Assembly (NCBI RefSeq): GCF_033807715.1
Contig: NC_084599.1
Span: 26,840,125 to 26,904,124, forward strand
DNA from: Cololabis saira
Taxonomy: Eukaryota; Chordata; Actinopteri; Beloniformes; Belonidae
DNA length: 64,000 bases
Reading direction: 5' to 3'
Of this stretch, positions 44,885 through 54,900 are shown one piece after another. Under the pieces are notes generated by a model. That model did not search any database. It had not been told where the DNA came from and was given only the letters and a program-made list of their open reading frames with translations. The stretch's first letter is position 1, and each line of letters starts with the position of its first letter. The position numbers and the translations under genes were made by a program.

Positions 44885-45400
44885 TTAAAGGGGACCTATT
44901 ATGAAAAACACGTTTTTTCTTGCTTTAACATATATAAAGGGGTTTCCCCTCAGCCTGCCAAATCAGAGAAGGAGGAAAGCACCCAAATTCTGCAGTGTCT
45001 GTACAGCCGCCCGGATGAGCCATCCAGTGTGATGTGGCTTCTACGAGCCGTTCAGATTCTGCGCCCGTCGTTACGTAACGATGGGCGCGATTTACATAGG
45101 TTGGCCTCAGATGCGTGAAACCACGGCCACAACTAACTCCGCCGGCCGGAGCTTCCGCCATTTTTTCGTAGCGGTGTATCGCGTCATTCAGGCAGCCAAT
45201 CAGCACAGAGCCTCATTATCAAAGCCTCCCCGCCCACTCAGAATCCCGCATAGATAATGAGGTTAGAGAATGGGAAGATAAAGACATGGCTCAGAGGCTG
45301 AATTTCTCATTTATTTAGCAAAAACAATCAAAAGCTTGTTTTTAAGACATTCAAGGCCTGTTTAGAATAGGTATTAGATGCCATAATAGGTCCCCTTTAA
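44885..45400. mobile_element. piggyBac-type MITE with TTAA target
   Basis: TTAA flanks the element on both sides (44885-44888 and 45397-45400). The 15-bp ends AGGGGACCTATTATG and CATAATAGGTCCCCT are a perfect inverted pair. TTAA duplication is diagnostic for piggyBac elements. The 508-bp body has a GC-rich centre with the self-complementary TCGTTACGTAACGA (45069-45082) and no transposase; the minus-strand 93-codon frame inside shows no motif. Confidence 0.88.
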
Positions 45401-47335
45401 CTACATCTGATCATGACACAAAATTATAACATCATGACAATTAATGATGACTGACTCCATTTTTCTTTATTGTGCCTCACCTGAGTGTCAAATCATGCAA
45501 CAGAGCAGATGAAATGCCATCGTTGGAAGTAAAGAACCGGGGGTAATGTGAACAAAAAGAGCAACTGGAAAGGTTGTTTGACATCTTCTCGTGGAAACGC
45601 TACATCTAGTTAATATCAAAGATCAGCTGTATATTTAGAAATATTTAACCTTCTTATTTAATTTGCCTTTGCCTCACCTTAGACTGAACCGTTTGCTAAA
45701 CTTAATCACACTTTCCAGATAAGCGGGTGGAGTGGAGCTGAGATGTTAACTCCACCCACCCCAACCAGCTTCTATGAAAAGGTGTAAAAACATATCTGAA
45801 AAAGGAACTGTTGTACTGTTTTCCTGAGGTATTTTGACCAAAACATTTAAGAGACATTTTATTACAACCTCAGTGTAAACCTTTAACAATAATGGTTTAG
45901 TATGTTTCATTTAAATAGAGCATTGCTGAGTTTCAGAGGCTGCAGCTGTAGTTCAGAGGAACAGAAGGATAGACGGGAAAACAGGAGTTATTTATCATCA
46001 TGTGGCAGCTGTTTCAAGATCTGAGTAACAGCTCTCGTATCTGACAGCTGTATATTCTGAAGAACTGCAGTGAAGAAAGTAAAAAGGTTTAAGAATAAAC
46101 TTCTAAATGTTCTTAAGATAACAATATCTACTTAAGATTTTGTTTAATAACACTAACATTTCACCACTACAGTTTAGCTGTCCACATTCAAATAAAGATA
46201 ATTTTCCACACATATTAGAGTGCTTTATCTGATCATTGCATATGCAGGTCAAATGATCTGATGACATGAGAGATGTCTCTGCCAACCCATGCAAAACCCT
46301 AGGTGTGTATACTCAGATCTGTTACGCACCACCCGTGAACCCCAGATGCACAAACACAGAAACAGTAATGTGATCCCCCATCTTTTCCCCTCTAGGCAAA
46401 TTTATGCACATAAATCATTTCCTATGCTGTGTTTTGGGGGATTTATAGCAATAATAGGCAATTTCTGCCATTCCCATCCTGTTCCCTTGGCCCAGTCCCT
46501 GGGAAAAACTTTCTAAAGGTCTTAACGTTTGGTCACATCAGGTTTTCAGTTGCAACATTACCTTTTCCTAACCTCAAACCTAAACCTAATCATGTGTTTC
46601 CATGGAGTTACCTGCCCAATCTAATCTCTGAGAGCTTTGAAAGAGAGGCAGGCCAGAGTGTTACAATGTTTTGGAACATGTACACACGAACCCTCTCTGC
46701 TGTTTGATCATGTTGATTTTACAGGGAGGGTCCACTGGTAAAACATGGAGACTGCCTGTACAATAATATCGCCACTGTCACATCTAATAGATGTCTTGAT
46801 TGTGTGTCATTTGCAGCTGTGAAGTTCATTATTGTTTTGTCTTGTGGAGAAGCTGCATAGTATGTGTGTATGTGCCTGCGTGTGTTTTTACACACATCAC
46901 ATGGAGATGGTGATATAAGTAAGATTATTAAGGAAAGTAGCATTATGAAGTTTTACCCTGTATTCAAAAAAGAGGTGGCATCTCAGAATAATATACAGTA
47001 AACAGTAAATTGTAAAATAAACACAAATTGCAGTGATTTGTAAATCGTGAAATATGGAAAATCCTTAATTTTTGAACCATGATGTTGTGCAGGGCGTGTT
47101 TTGACATTGTATTACAGATTTTATATATATACATAGTAAGTAAATATATATATATATATATATATAAATTTACTTTTTATTTTTTAATTTGTCCTCACAA
47201 TTTCAGAAAACGTTGCTTTTTCTGCTTTTCTGCTTTTATTTTCTTTTATTAAATCTCTTCGCTTATTCTATTGTTCATTTGGGGATTTTTTAATTTGTTT
47301 TAGCATGTATAGCACTTTGGTCAACTGAGGTTGTT
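45401..47335. other. Non-coding stretch with a short TA tract
   Basis: Nothing gene-like. TTGCAGTGATTTGTAAATC at 47029-47047 resembles the sub-terminal sequence of a fish DNA transposon, but no second end was found. A (TA)11-like tract lies at 47144-47166. Confidence 0.5.
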
Positions 47336-47650
47336 TCAAAATTAGAATCAGAAAAAGGTTTATTGCCTACAGTACATTACTGGACATACAAGGAATTTGT
47401 TTTGGCGTAGTTGGTGCCACAGATTGTTCTAAATATGGAGACAGTAATATGTTTAGCAGTATAAAAAATATAAAAACAAGTAATGGGATTAGCAGTATAT
47501 GGGTAACTATAAATATATAAATATATATACACGGTAAGTGATTCAGTAAGTAGAATAAAAGAGCGGTCCAAAATGTGCATGTGATCACAGTGCAAGTTTT
47601 CCAAAGTTTAAGCTGAGCATTAATGTAACGCATAGAGTGCAGGTGAAGTG

Positions 47651-48034
47651 TCATGACAGAGGTAGGGTGTGGGCGAGGGTAAGAGTGTCAGGGTGGGTCC
47701 CGGGCCTCCGAGCTCCAGTTCGGCCCAGGTAAAGTGTATACATGGCTTTTAAAAATTTGAAATCGGTCGGATTAAGGCAACAATTCCACTTTCTGTTAGT
47801 GCATGTAAATGTACTGATTGTCTTTGGCAGGTTGAATTTCTTCAGCTGCAGCAGGAAGTACATCCTCTGCTGGGTTTTCTTGGAGAGGGAGCAGATGTTC
47901 AGCTCCCACTTGAGGTCCTGGGAAATAATGGATCCCAGGAAGCAGTAAGACTTCACAGTGTCAATTGTGGAGCCACCGAAGGTGATGTGGGTGGGTGAGG
48001 CTGGGTTCTTCCTGAAGTCCACAACCATCTCCAC
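47651..48034 (-). pseudogene. LINE RT, post-catalytic region fused to a foreign repeat
   Basis: The frame begins MEMVVDFRKNPASPTHITFG and continues GSTIDTVKSYCFLGSIISQD and LKWELNICSLSKKTQQRMYF, the typical segment after the RT palm. After KKFNLPKT (about residue 72) the LINE sequence ends and the frame reads into the 84-bp repeat (ISTFTCTNRKWNCC...), so everything beyond is chance translation. No function. Confidence 0.8.
47734..47817. repeat. 84-bp dispersed repeat, copy at the LINE breakpoint
   Basis: Same orientation as 8988-9071. Sits exactly where the minus-strand LINE ORF loses homology. Confidence 0.75.
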
Positions 48035-48179
48035 TGTCTTGGTTATTTTGGCTGCACCAGTTCACCAGATGGTCCACCTCCCACCTGTAGGCGGACTCAT
48101 CACCATCAGAGATGATTCCAATCAGGGTGGTGTCGTCTGCAAACTTCAAAAGCTTGACAGAGCAGAGGAGAATGAACAC
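47961..48179 (-). pseudogene. LINE RT catalytic-box fragment (FADD)
   Basis: KFADDTTLIGIISDGDESAY with preceding Leu/Lys is the RT motif C region; both catalytic aspartates are present. It continues WEVDHLVNWCSQNN and then loses frame before VDFRKNP, which is open in another frame. At least one frameshift separates the catalytic box from the following domain. Confidence 0.8.
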
Positions 48180-48539
48180 AGCCTTGGGGGGATCCGGTAC
48201 TGATGGTCAGGGAGTCAGAAATATGTTCCCCAGCTTCACACGCTGCTTCCTGTCATACAGGGAGCTCAGTGATCCACCTGCAGGTGGAGTCGGGCACACT
48301 TGTCCTGGAGCAGAGCCGGGATGATGGTGTTGAAGGCAGATCTGAAATCCACAAACAGGATTCTGGCGTAGGTTTCTGTGGAGTCCAGGTGCTGGAGGAT
48401 GAAGTGAAGGGCCAGGTTAACTGCGTTATCTACAGATTTGTTGGCTCTGTACGCAAACTGCAGAGGATCCAGGAGGGGGATGGTGATGTTTTCAGGTGTG
48501 AGAGCACAAGGCGCTTAAAAGACTTCATAACCAAAGAGG

Positions 48540-48839
48540 TCAGGGTGACGGATCTGAATCAGAATCATCTTTATTGGCCGGGTTCGAACATTGTCCAACA
48601 AGGCATTTGACTCCGGTTATTTTGCTCTTTAGGCAGTAAATAAACAAATGTGGTACTTGTTGACATATATACAAATAAACAACTACGGTGCAGAAGTTTT
48701 TAAGTCCTGTGATCCTTGGCTTCTTGGGGACAGGGATGATGGTGGAGGTCTTGAAGCAGGCTGGAACATGGCGTGTCTCCAGTGAGGTGTAGAAAATGTC
48801 CGTGAACACTGGAGACAGCTGATCAGTGCAGTGCTTCAA
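48540..48839 (-). pseudogene. LINE RT N-terminal palm fragment, running into an inserted sequence
   Basis: HCTDQLSPVFTDIFYTSLET and HVPACFKTSTIIPVPKKPRI followed by TGLK are the RT block that precedes the first catalytic Asp. Beyond this the frame reads FCTVVVYLYICQQ..., translation of the inserted fragment at 48555-48706. The LINE resumes after it. Confidence 0.8.
48555..48706 (-). mobile_element. Short retroelement 3' fragment inserted in the LINE
   Basis: GAATCAGAATCATCTTTATT followed by GGCCGGGTTCGAAC and AGGCATTTGACTCCGGTTAT is an inverted 3' end of another fish LINE family (tail AATAAAGATGATTCTGATTC on the minus strand). It separates two parts of the host LINE reading frame. Confidence 0.7.
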
Positions 48840-49142
48840 GCTGGCTGGCGAGACAGAGCCTGGTTCAGCAGCTTTCTGGGGGTTCTGTCTCCTGAAGTTT
48901 GTTGATGTCCCTCTCCTGGATTAAAACAATCATCACAAAGGTGGGTGGGGGGTGGAGGTGCACTGGAGCTGGAGCTGTTGGGAGGTGTTTTGGGGGATGG
49001 TTGCAGGACTGTCCCTTTGTCTTTCAAAGCGGCAATAGAACTCATTCATGTTGTTGACTAGACGTCGGTCGTTGGCTAGGCGTCAGTCGTTGATGGAGAG
49101 GGGGGCTTTAGGCTTGTAGTTGGTGATCTGCCTGAGCCCTTC

Positions 49143-49292
49143 CTAGACAGACGTAGAGTCGTTGGCTGAGAACTGGTGTTGGAACTTCTCAGAGTACAGT
49201 CGTTTAGCCTCCTTCATTGCCTTGCTAAATGTATACTTCGCCTGTCTGTGTCTGTCTCTCCCACTCCTGTAGGCCTCTTCCTTATACAACCT
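49143..49292 (-). pseudogene. LINE linker between endonuclease and RT, left of the composite transposon
   Basis: KEEAYRSGRDRHRQAKYTFS, then KAMKEAKRLYSEKFQHQFSA and NDSTSV with a stop. Matches the linker of fish Rex/L2-like LINE proteins. Upstream residues in the open frame (MKTILCKRW...) come from the inserted transposon. Confidence 0.75.
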
Positions 49293-49293
49293 T

Positions 49294-49993
49294 AGGCCCT
49301 GTTTACACATAGCCGGGTATTTACAAAAACGGATATTTCCCCCTCTACGTTTTGAAAAATTCCATCGTTTACACAAGATCGTTTTCAAAATCTCATAAAT
49401 ACGCTGTTAACGTCATGCCAGCCAATCAGAATCCTGGAAAAAACATCAACAAATGACACGTGTAACTTCCAGTTAAGGCTGATTTATGGTTATTGTATTT
49501 ATGGTTAAATCGACGCAGAGCCTACGGCGTAGGGTACGCAGCGATGCGCACCGTATGGTGCGCACCGCGTACCCTACGCCGTAATCTCTGCGTTGGTGTA
49601 ACGCAGGACCATAATTCAGGCTTTACTTCCAAGACGGAACAAGAGTCTTTCGTTTGGAGTGACAGAGAAGTGGAGTTACTTTAAAGTGTGACTTTAAAAT
49701 ATAAAACAGGTAAAATACAAGAAAATATTGATGGTGGCCAAACTAATTGTAAACACAGGTCGCACACATGACGCTGGTGACGTTTCTGTTGCATAATGTG
49801 ACGTTCTGAAGCCTAAATCTCCGTTTTCCTCTGTTTAGACGCAAACGTGAAAACTGAGTTTTTGAAAATCTCCACTTTGGCCGGAGTTTTCAGAAATTAT
49901 CGTTTTTGGTGACTTTGAGCTCCGTTTTCGTGTAAACGAACGGCCAAAACGCATGAAAACGCCTCCGTTTTTTTCTCCGTGTAAACGGGGCCT
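49294..49993. mobile_element. Composite DNA transposon, copy B (inverted relative to copy A; carries MITE copy 4)
   Basis: Ends AGGCCCTGTTTACACATAGC at the left and, inverted from the right, AGGCCCCGTTTACACGGAG. Its left half is the reverse complement of copy A's right half and vice versa, including TGACACGTGTAACTTCCAGT beside the nested MITE. The direct repeat AACCTT abuts both sides (49288-49293; 49995-50000), a 7-8-bp duplication with mismatch. The interrupted LINE frame resumes on each side. Confidence 0.88.
49476..49622. mobile_element. Palindromic MITE, copy 4 of 5, nested in composite copy B
   Basis: AGGCTGATTTATGG to CATAATTCAGGCT with TTA on both sides (49473-49475; 49623-49625). 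A small extra TATTGTATTTATGGT duplication lies near the left end. Located at the same site in copy B as MITE copy 3 in copy A. Confidence 0.88.
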
Positions 49994-50098
49994 TAACCTT
50001 CTGAGTTTGGCTGTGAACCAGGGTTTGTCATTGTTGTACTCACCCTGACACGTGATGGTACACAGCAGTCCTCACAGAAGCGAATGTATGACGTCACA

Positions 50099-51825
50099 TT
50101 ATGTTCACATTTGTGTTTGTGGATTCTACTGTATTCTGTTTAATGATAGCAGCTGCCAGATATATTCCTGATACTAGGAATCTGCTTTTATAATATTTTG
50201 TTAATGAAGTCCCTGGAAATCACTGCATTTTAATTCATGATTTACCTGATTTTCACTTGTGCTCTGAATTTCTGGTGTATTCTCTCAATCTATTGTATAG
50301 GTCATGTATGTTAGTGGTGAAGTTTCTAAATGATTTCAAAATTTTAAATTGACAAACTAAAACGTTTAATCTATTTTCTCATGAGCTCTTTCAAAAGGTG
50401 GTCAATTTTGTTGGTAACAGTATTTGGTTTGTTATTTTTCAGCAATAGTTTAAATTGGTACACCTTTAACATGTATTGAATATCATTCCATTAAAAAAAA
50501 TTATTTCAAAAAAATACTTTTGACAACATGGTTGTTTTCCCTCTTTTTTAAGGGAAAACAGGGTATCAAAGGGTTATGGATGACATAACCCCATACCCTT
50601 TGCCTTAAAGGAATGTTTCAGGGTTAAAAACAAAGCAATGACATTCTGTCTCTCGTTTGTAAGGGTTATAAATGTTTTAGGACCAACTGACAGTGTGCGC
50701 TGTCAATACTGTCAATGAGCGCAAAAGATGAGTTAAGGTTAATTCATACTCTCCGTTTGAAATGGATACAAAGACAAAGAGAACAGGTGGATGTGCTGCT
50801 AAACAACCATACAAATGCCAATGACATATGAAGGACCGTGACGGAAACAATGTTTAGAATGGACTGATGTGCAAATGTACGAAAGTGAAGTATAATTGTC
50901 CCTTTAATCGCCTCTTCTTTTAATTCTTACCTATGTTGTCATAAACATAGGAGTAATGAAGTCCTATGGAAACATCATTAGTCGACTTGTATGTTTTTTT
51001 AACAATAGTATTGACTGGATGGAGATACCTGTACAAACCATGCTCTTTATACATTTAGTTGGACACACAAAATTCCATATCATATTAGTTTGTAGTTTAG
51101 GGACGTAGTACTGGAATGGTTAAGATCGTCATTGTTTAGTCTTGGCAAAGACTTAAAATAGTTATTTAATTTGATATAGCTCCGTAGCCCCTTATGCTAC
51201 CATTTTGCTGCAAGCGCCTTTTCCATCATGTCTCAAAACAGCTTTGATTCACATTATTTTGGATTGTAATGAAAGTCTATATTCTTTACCATCTAATAAT
51301 AAACCTTGAGTTGTTTTTACTCCAGAACGTTTCTTAATTAAAACAACAGCGCATGCCCAGCAGTCACCCTGATCATTCATGGCACTCTTTTTTTTTTCTA
51401 AGAAGTGCATAGCAAGCTTTTTTTATGACACACAGAGAGCATAATTACCTAATCATTACAATATAATTCCCTAATAATTACCCAAATTACCAGCGACTCA
51501 GAGGATATTGGCCACAAGTTTGGAGTTATAAATAGTCTGTTATAAATAGTCAGCTTTGGGATACGCTAGAGACTTTTGAGGTAACATGAAAAGTAGTGCA
51601 TGCCTTAATATGACAAGATCTTGGACTTAAGTGAACTGTTTAGATGCTTAAAGTGGACACTGACATTAAATGAAAGTGAACTTCTATGTAGTGGAAATGT
51701 GTGGGTTTTCTTCAGGCGTCTTTGCTTCCTACCACAGTGAAACACATTTGTGCTAGGTTGGTTGGTAATTCTCAGTTGTAAGTAAAAGTGAATCAGAGTG
51801 TGTCTGGTTTGTTTTTCTCCCTGTG
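50099..51825. other. Non-coding stretch, no recognised gene
   Basis: No exon or TE border. A 14-bp direct repeat GTTATAAATAGTCx occurs at about 51524 and 51538. Confidence 0.5.
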
Positions 51826-51826
51826 G

Positions 51827-51967
51827 CCCTGTCATGGACCGGAGGCTTGTTCAGGGTGTACATCGCCTCTCATGCTGTGAGAGTTGAGATAGGCTACAGC
51901 CCCACCTCAATCCCTCACCCCAGAGAACCTGAAAGAATAATGCAGATTTAGCAGTTGGATGGATGGA
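51827..51967. mobile_element. CCATCC-type repeat, inverted copy
   Basis: GTTCAGGGTGTACATCGCCT, GAGATAGGCTACAGCCCC and the terminal TTGGATGGATGGA read as the reverse complement of the repeat at 12857 and 39080. Confidence 0.75.
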
Positions 51968-54900
51968 AAGGCACTGGGCCACCCTGCTGCCTGAGAGGGG
52001 GACGGCAGAGCTTTCTGAACGATAATGTGTGGGAGGCCATAATGAGAGATAACATCATCCTTAGGCTGAGTAGCCTTTCAGGGTTCACTCTGCTTTATGA
52101 CCACCATAAATGGGTACTGCATACTCATTTCCTAAAAAGGACCTGTGTAACAGGTATTTTGGAGCTGCACAGGTTCAATAGACATTTTTTTCTAGAGTCC
52201 GCTCAAGGAAGACAAACTTTTTTCCCCTGTCATTTCACACAACTAGAATCCCCAATGCATTGCAATGAGTAAACCTGGTCAAAAGCCCGGTTCCCAAACC
52301 CCCGAATCTACACTTCCACCTTTGCCTGCCTACAGCTAGATAACAACTGTTTTCATTATGACAAGGTTCTCACAAAGGATGTGCACTGACGCAGGGAGGC
52401 ATAAGGTGCAGCAGGACCTCTGCAAGACTTTCCCAAGGGCCACACCTCTTTTTTATCTGCTTTTTTTGACAACCATGCTTTTTACTTACAGGACAGAGTG
52501 GATATAGGCAGACGGCTTTTATAAAGCCACCACAACACTACAGCTATAGACGGGAAACTCGTAAGGAGTTGCAGGGCAAGAAACTTTACTGATACATTGT
52601 CACTCTTATTACTCAAATCACCTTTTTTCCTCCAATCATAAGTGTTCTCATGTTGTTCAATCCAATATGTTTATATGTTTATATGTTTATATGAAAATAC
52701 AGCCAAGGTAAAAAATGTAAATGGCTAGGTAAATTAATCTTCATGAAAAAAAGTATTTTCACTGTCATTGCAAATGCTCATAAATTACAATTTGACTCTT
52801 AACTTTGATTGTCAGATATTTTTGCTCACCTTTGTCCTCTTGCTCTTTTTTTTCTGCTGACTCTATTCTGCTCTCTCTCTTTCCCTCTTTTTTCCCCATT
52901 TTCCTCTCTGTGTGTGCTGTCAACCCGAAGGCAAGCATAAAAACTAGACTGAGAGTTTATAGTCTAGTAAGAGGTGTAAATTGATCCATATAAATTTCCA
53001 ACATAATTCTAACCAAAAATCAGCTTGCTGCGGAAAATACAGTTGGTAATGTAACTTTAAATTTACTCTTTCATCTAAACTTGGAGGTTTAATGAAAAAC
53101 TAATAAAAAGCAAACTGCCCAATGTCTGTTTGTGGTGAAAATGACATTTCTGAAGTGATTGTTAGATGCAGTCTTTCAATTTATTGGCCAGTTTGTGTGC
53201 TAAACATACAGTAAAACTTCACCCAATCACAAAAAGACTTCTGACTTCTGTTTGAAACTATGTTCTGGTGCATCAGACTGCAGACCTTGTGTTGCATCAG
53301 TGTGCATGCTGCCAGGTGTTACACTTGGCACAGCGTAAACTGAGTTGGTCTCCATTGAGAAGCTATTTACAAGGCTAATTACTGAAATAAAAAAAATAAA
53401 AACACAGAAAGAACATATCATTATAATTGAAATATAAGTTCTTAAATATGAGCAACTTCAGAGTCCTTAAATAAAATATTCATTAACTTTTGTTGTGTAT
53501 CATGTTCATTATTATGTTGTTTATTACGTTTAGTGCTGTGGAGCGATGGAAGCAAAAACTAAATAATGGACACACTTTCTGTAGTTATGAAGCGACAAAA
53601 GCTGGACTATTGTTTGAAAAATTGATCAATTTTAGTGATTTATGACTGGTTAAAATGTGCCAGTTGTTTAGTAGCTGTTTTTATGCGATTAGATCTGTAT
53701 GTGATTTGCCACTGTGAATTCTGATGCTGAAAGACCTTTTTAATTAAAGTAAACTGGTGGTGTAAAAATTGTTTTTGGCTTGTCGTGCCTTTGCTCACGT
53801 TGCCAACCGGCTGCTTCTCCACGGCACTACCGACTGGACACTGCTGTGTCCTTCTCAAGTGTGGAGCCATCACCAAAGTGGTTGGAAATATATTTTGGTT
53901 CAGCCAGTTGATGACATCATTGAAAAATGCACAGTCGTTAGTAAAAGGGAGGGAGAGCAATTAGCTAGTGCAATTAACCTTTAAAAGCCTGACTATCTTG
54001 AATGACCGAGGATGAATAATAGTCAGGTCGCATTTATAAATCTAAGGCACTGCCATCGTCAGAGCCTCCCAAGAGACTGCTTAGGCAAGCAGTTGCAAGG
54101 ACACCAATAAGGAGTTTAGTTCTAACTCACACTTTGGCATTTGTTGTGGAATTGGTGGGTTTAAAAAAATGTATTAGGATAATTTTGTTGAAAAAAAAGT
54201 GCCACCTTGATGAATGTCTTTCTTAACTCTCTTACTATTTTCATTTATGTATTCTTTATTTGTTACAGTACATCACATTGAGGTGCTAAAAGCTATTAAA
54301 AGGAGCTGTCTCCCACTCAGGTGCAGTTAATTACCATTATAACCAATTACTGTATCTTCATCTACTTTCGCAGAATGGTTCAATGGGAAAACGGTCCCAT
54401 CCCACCGTTGCCTCTGAGAGAAATTCAACCTCATCCTCCATACGAAATGTATCAAAATGTGTTAGAGTAGTGCTTTGCGTGAGGAACTGGAAGAAGATTA
54501 GAAACCGGAGAGCATGCATCATTCCCAGGATGGCCTGCATTGACAAATACGACTGGGATGTCGTCAGAGTGACGCCTGAGAGGGCTCCTCTTTTGAGGGC
54601 TTGCATGTGTTTAGGAATGATAAGGGTCATTGTTTCCTGGCATTAAGCTCCCACCAGCAACTTGGCCCCCACCTACATGAGATAGATGCATGTGAATGAT
54701 GACGCTTGAGTTTTTGAAAGAAGGTATTTTTTTTTGGTTTAAGTGTCAATTGTTGAAAGATTTAAACCAGACAGCTTAAACTAGCATTTTTGACACGTAA
54801 GGCACACTTTTTTAATAAGCAGCCTCGTGAATTTATTTTTTTATTTTTTTTTAAAGGCGTATGACTGGAGGTTTAGGTCTGCAGTTGTGTGAACCCCGAA

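Larger units (their letters stand above)
47340..50098 (-). mobile_element. Non-LTR retrotransposon (Rex1/L2-like), 5'-truncated and broken by three insertions
   Basis: Read right to left: from about 50098 (FCEDCC-like, then YNNDKPWFTAKLRR), interrupted by a DNA transposon (49993-49294), resuming with EEAYRSGRDRHRQAKYTFSK, KAPLSIND, NMNEFYCRFE, then the RT start DQLSPVFTDIF, TIIPVPKKPRITG, an inserted 3'-UTR fragment (48706-48555), VMKSFKRLVLSHL, the FADDTTLIG catalytic box, VDFRKNPAS and QRMYFLLQLKKFNLPKT. It breaks off at the 84-bp dispersed repeat (47817-47734). A 3' UTR with TTAGGATTA-like AT-rich sequence ends at the tail near 47345 (plus strand AATTAGAATCAGAAAAAGG). The endonuclease domain is missing. 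Frame changes and stops are frequent. Confidence 0.85.

Noticed and set aside
44925..45206. 93-codon minus-strand ORF
   Set aside because: Entirely inside the piggyBac-type MITE and lacks any transposase motif.
47029..47100. Possible DNA transposon end (GCAGTGATTTGTAAATC)
   Set aside because: No partner end or target duplication found.
47958..48610. Plus-strand ORFs of 68-135 codons
   Set aside because: Antisense shadows of the minus-strand LINE.
54358..54646. Pair of 87-90-codon antisense ORFs
   Set aside because: Balanced composition but no conserved motif; could be a conserved non-coding element but cannot be shown.
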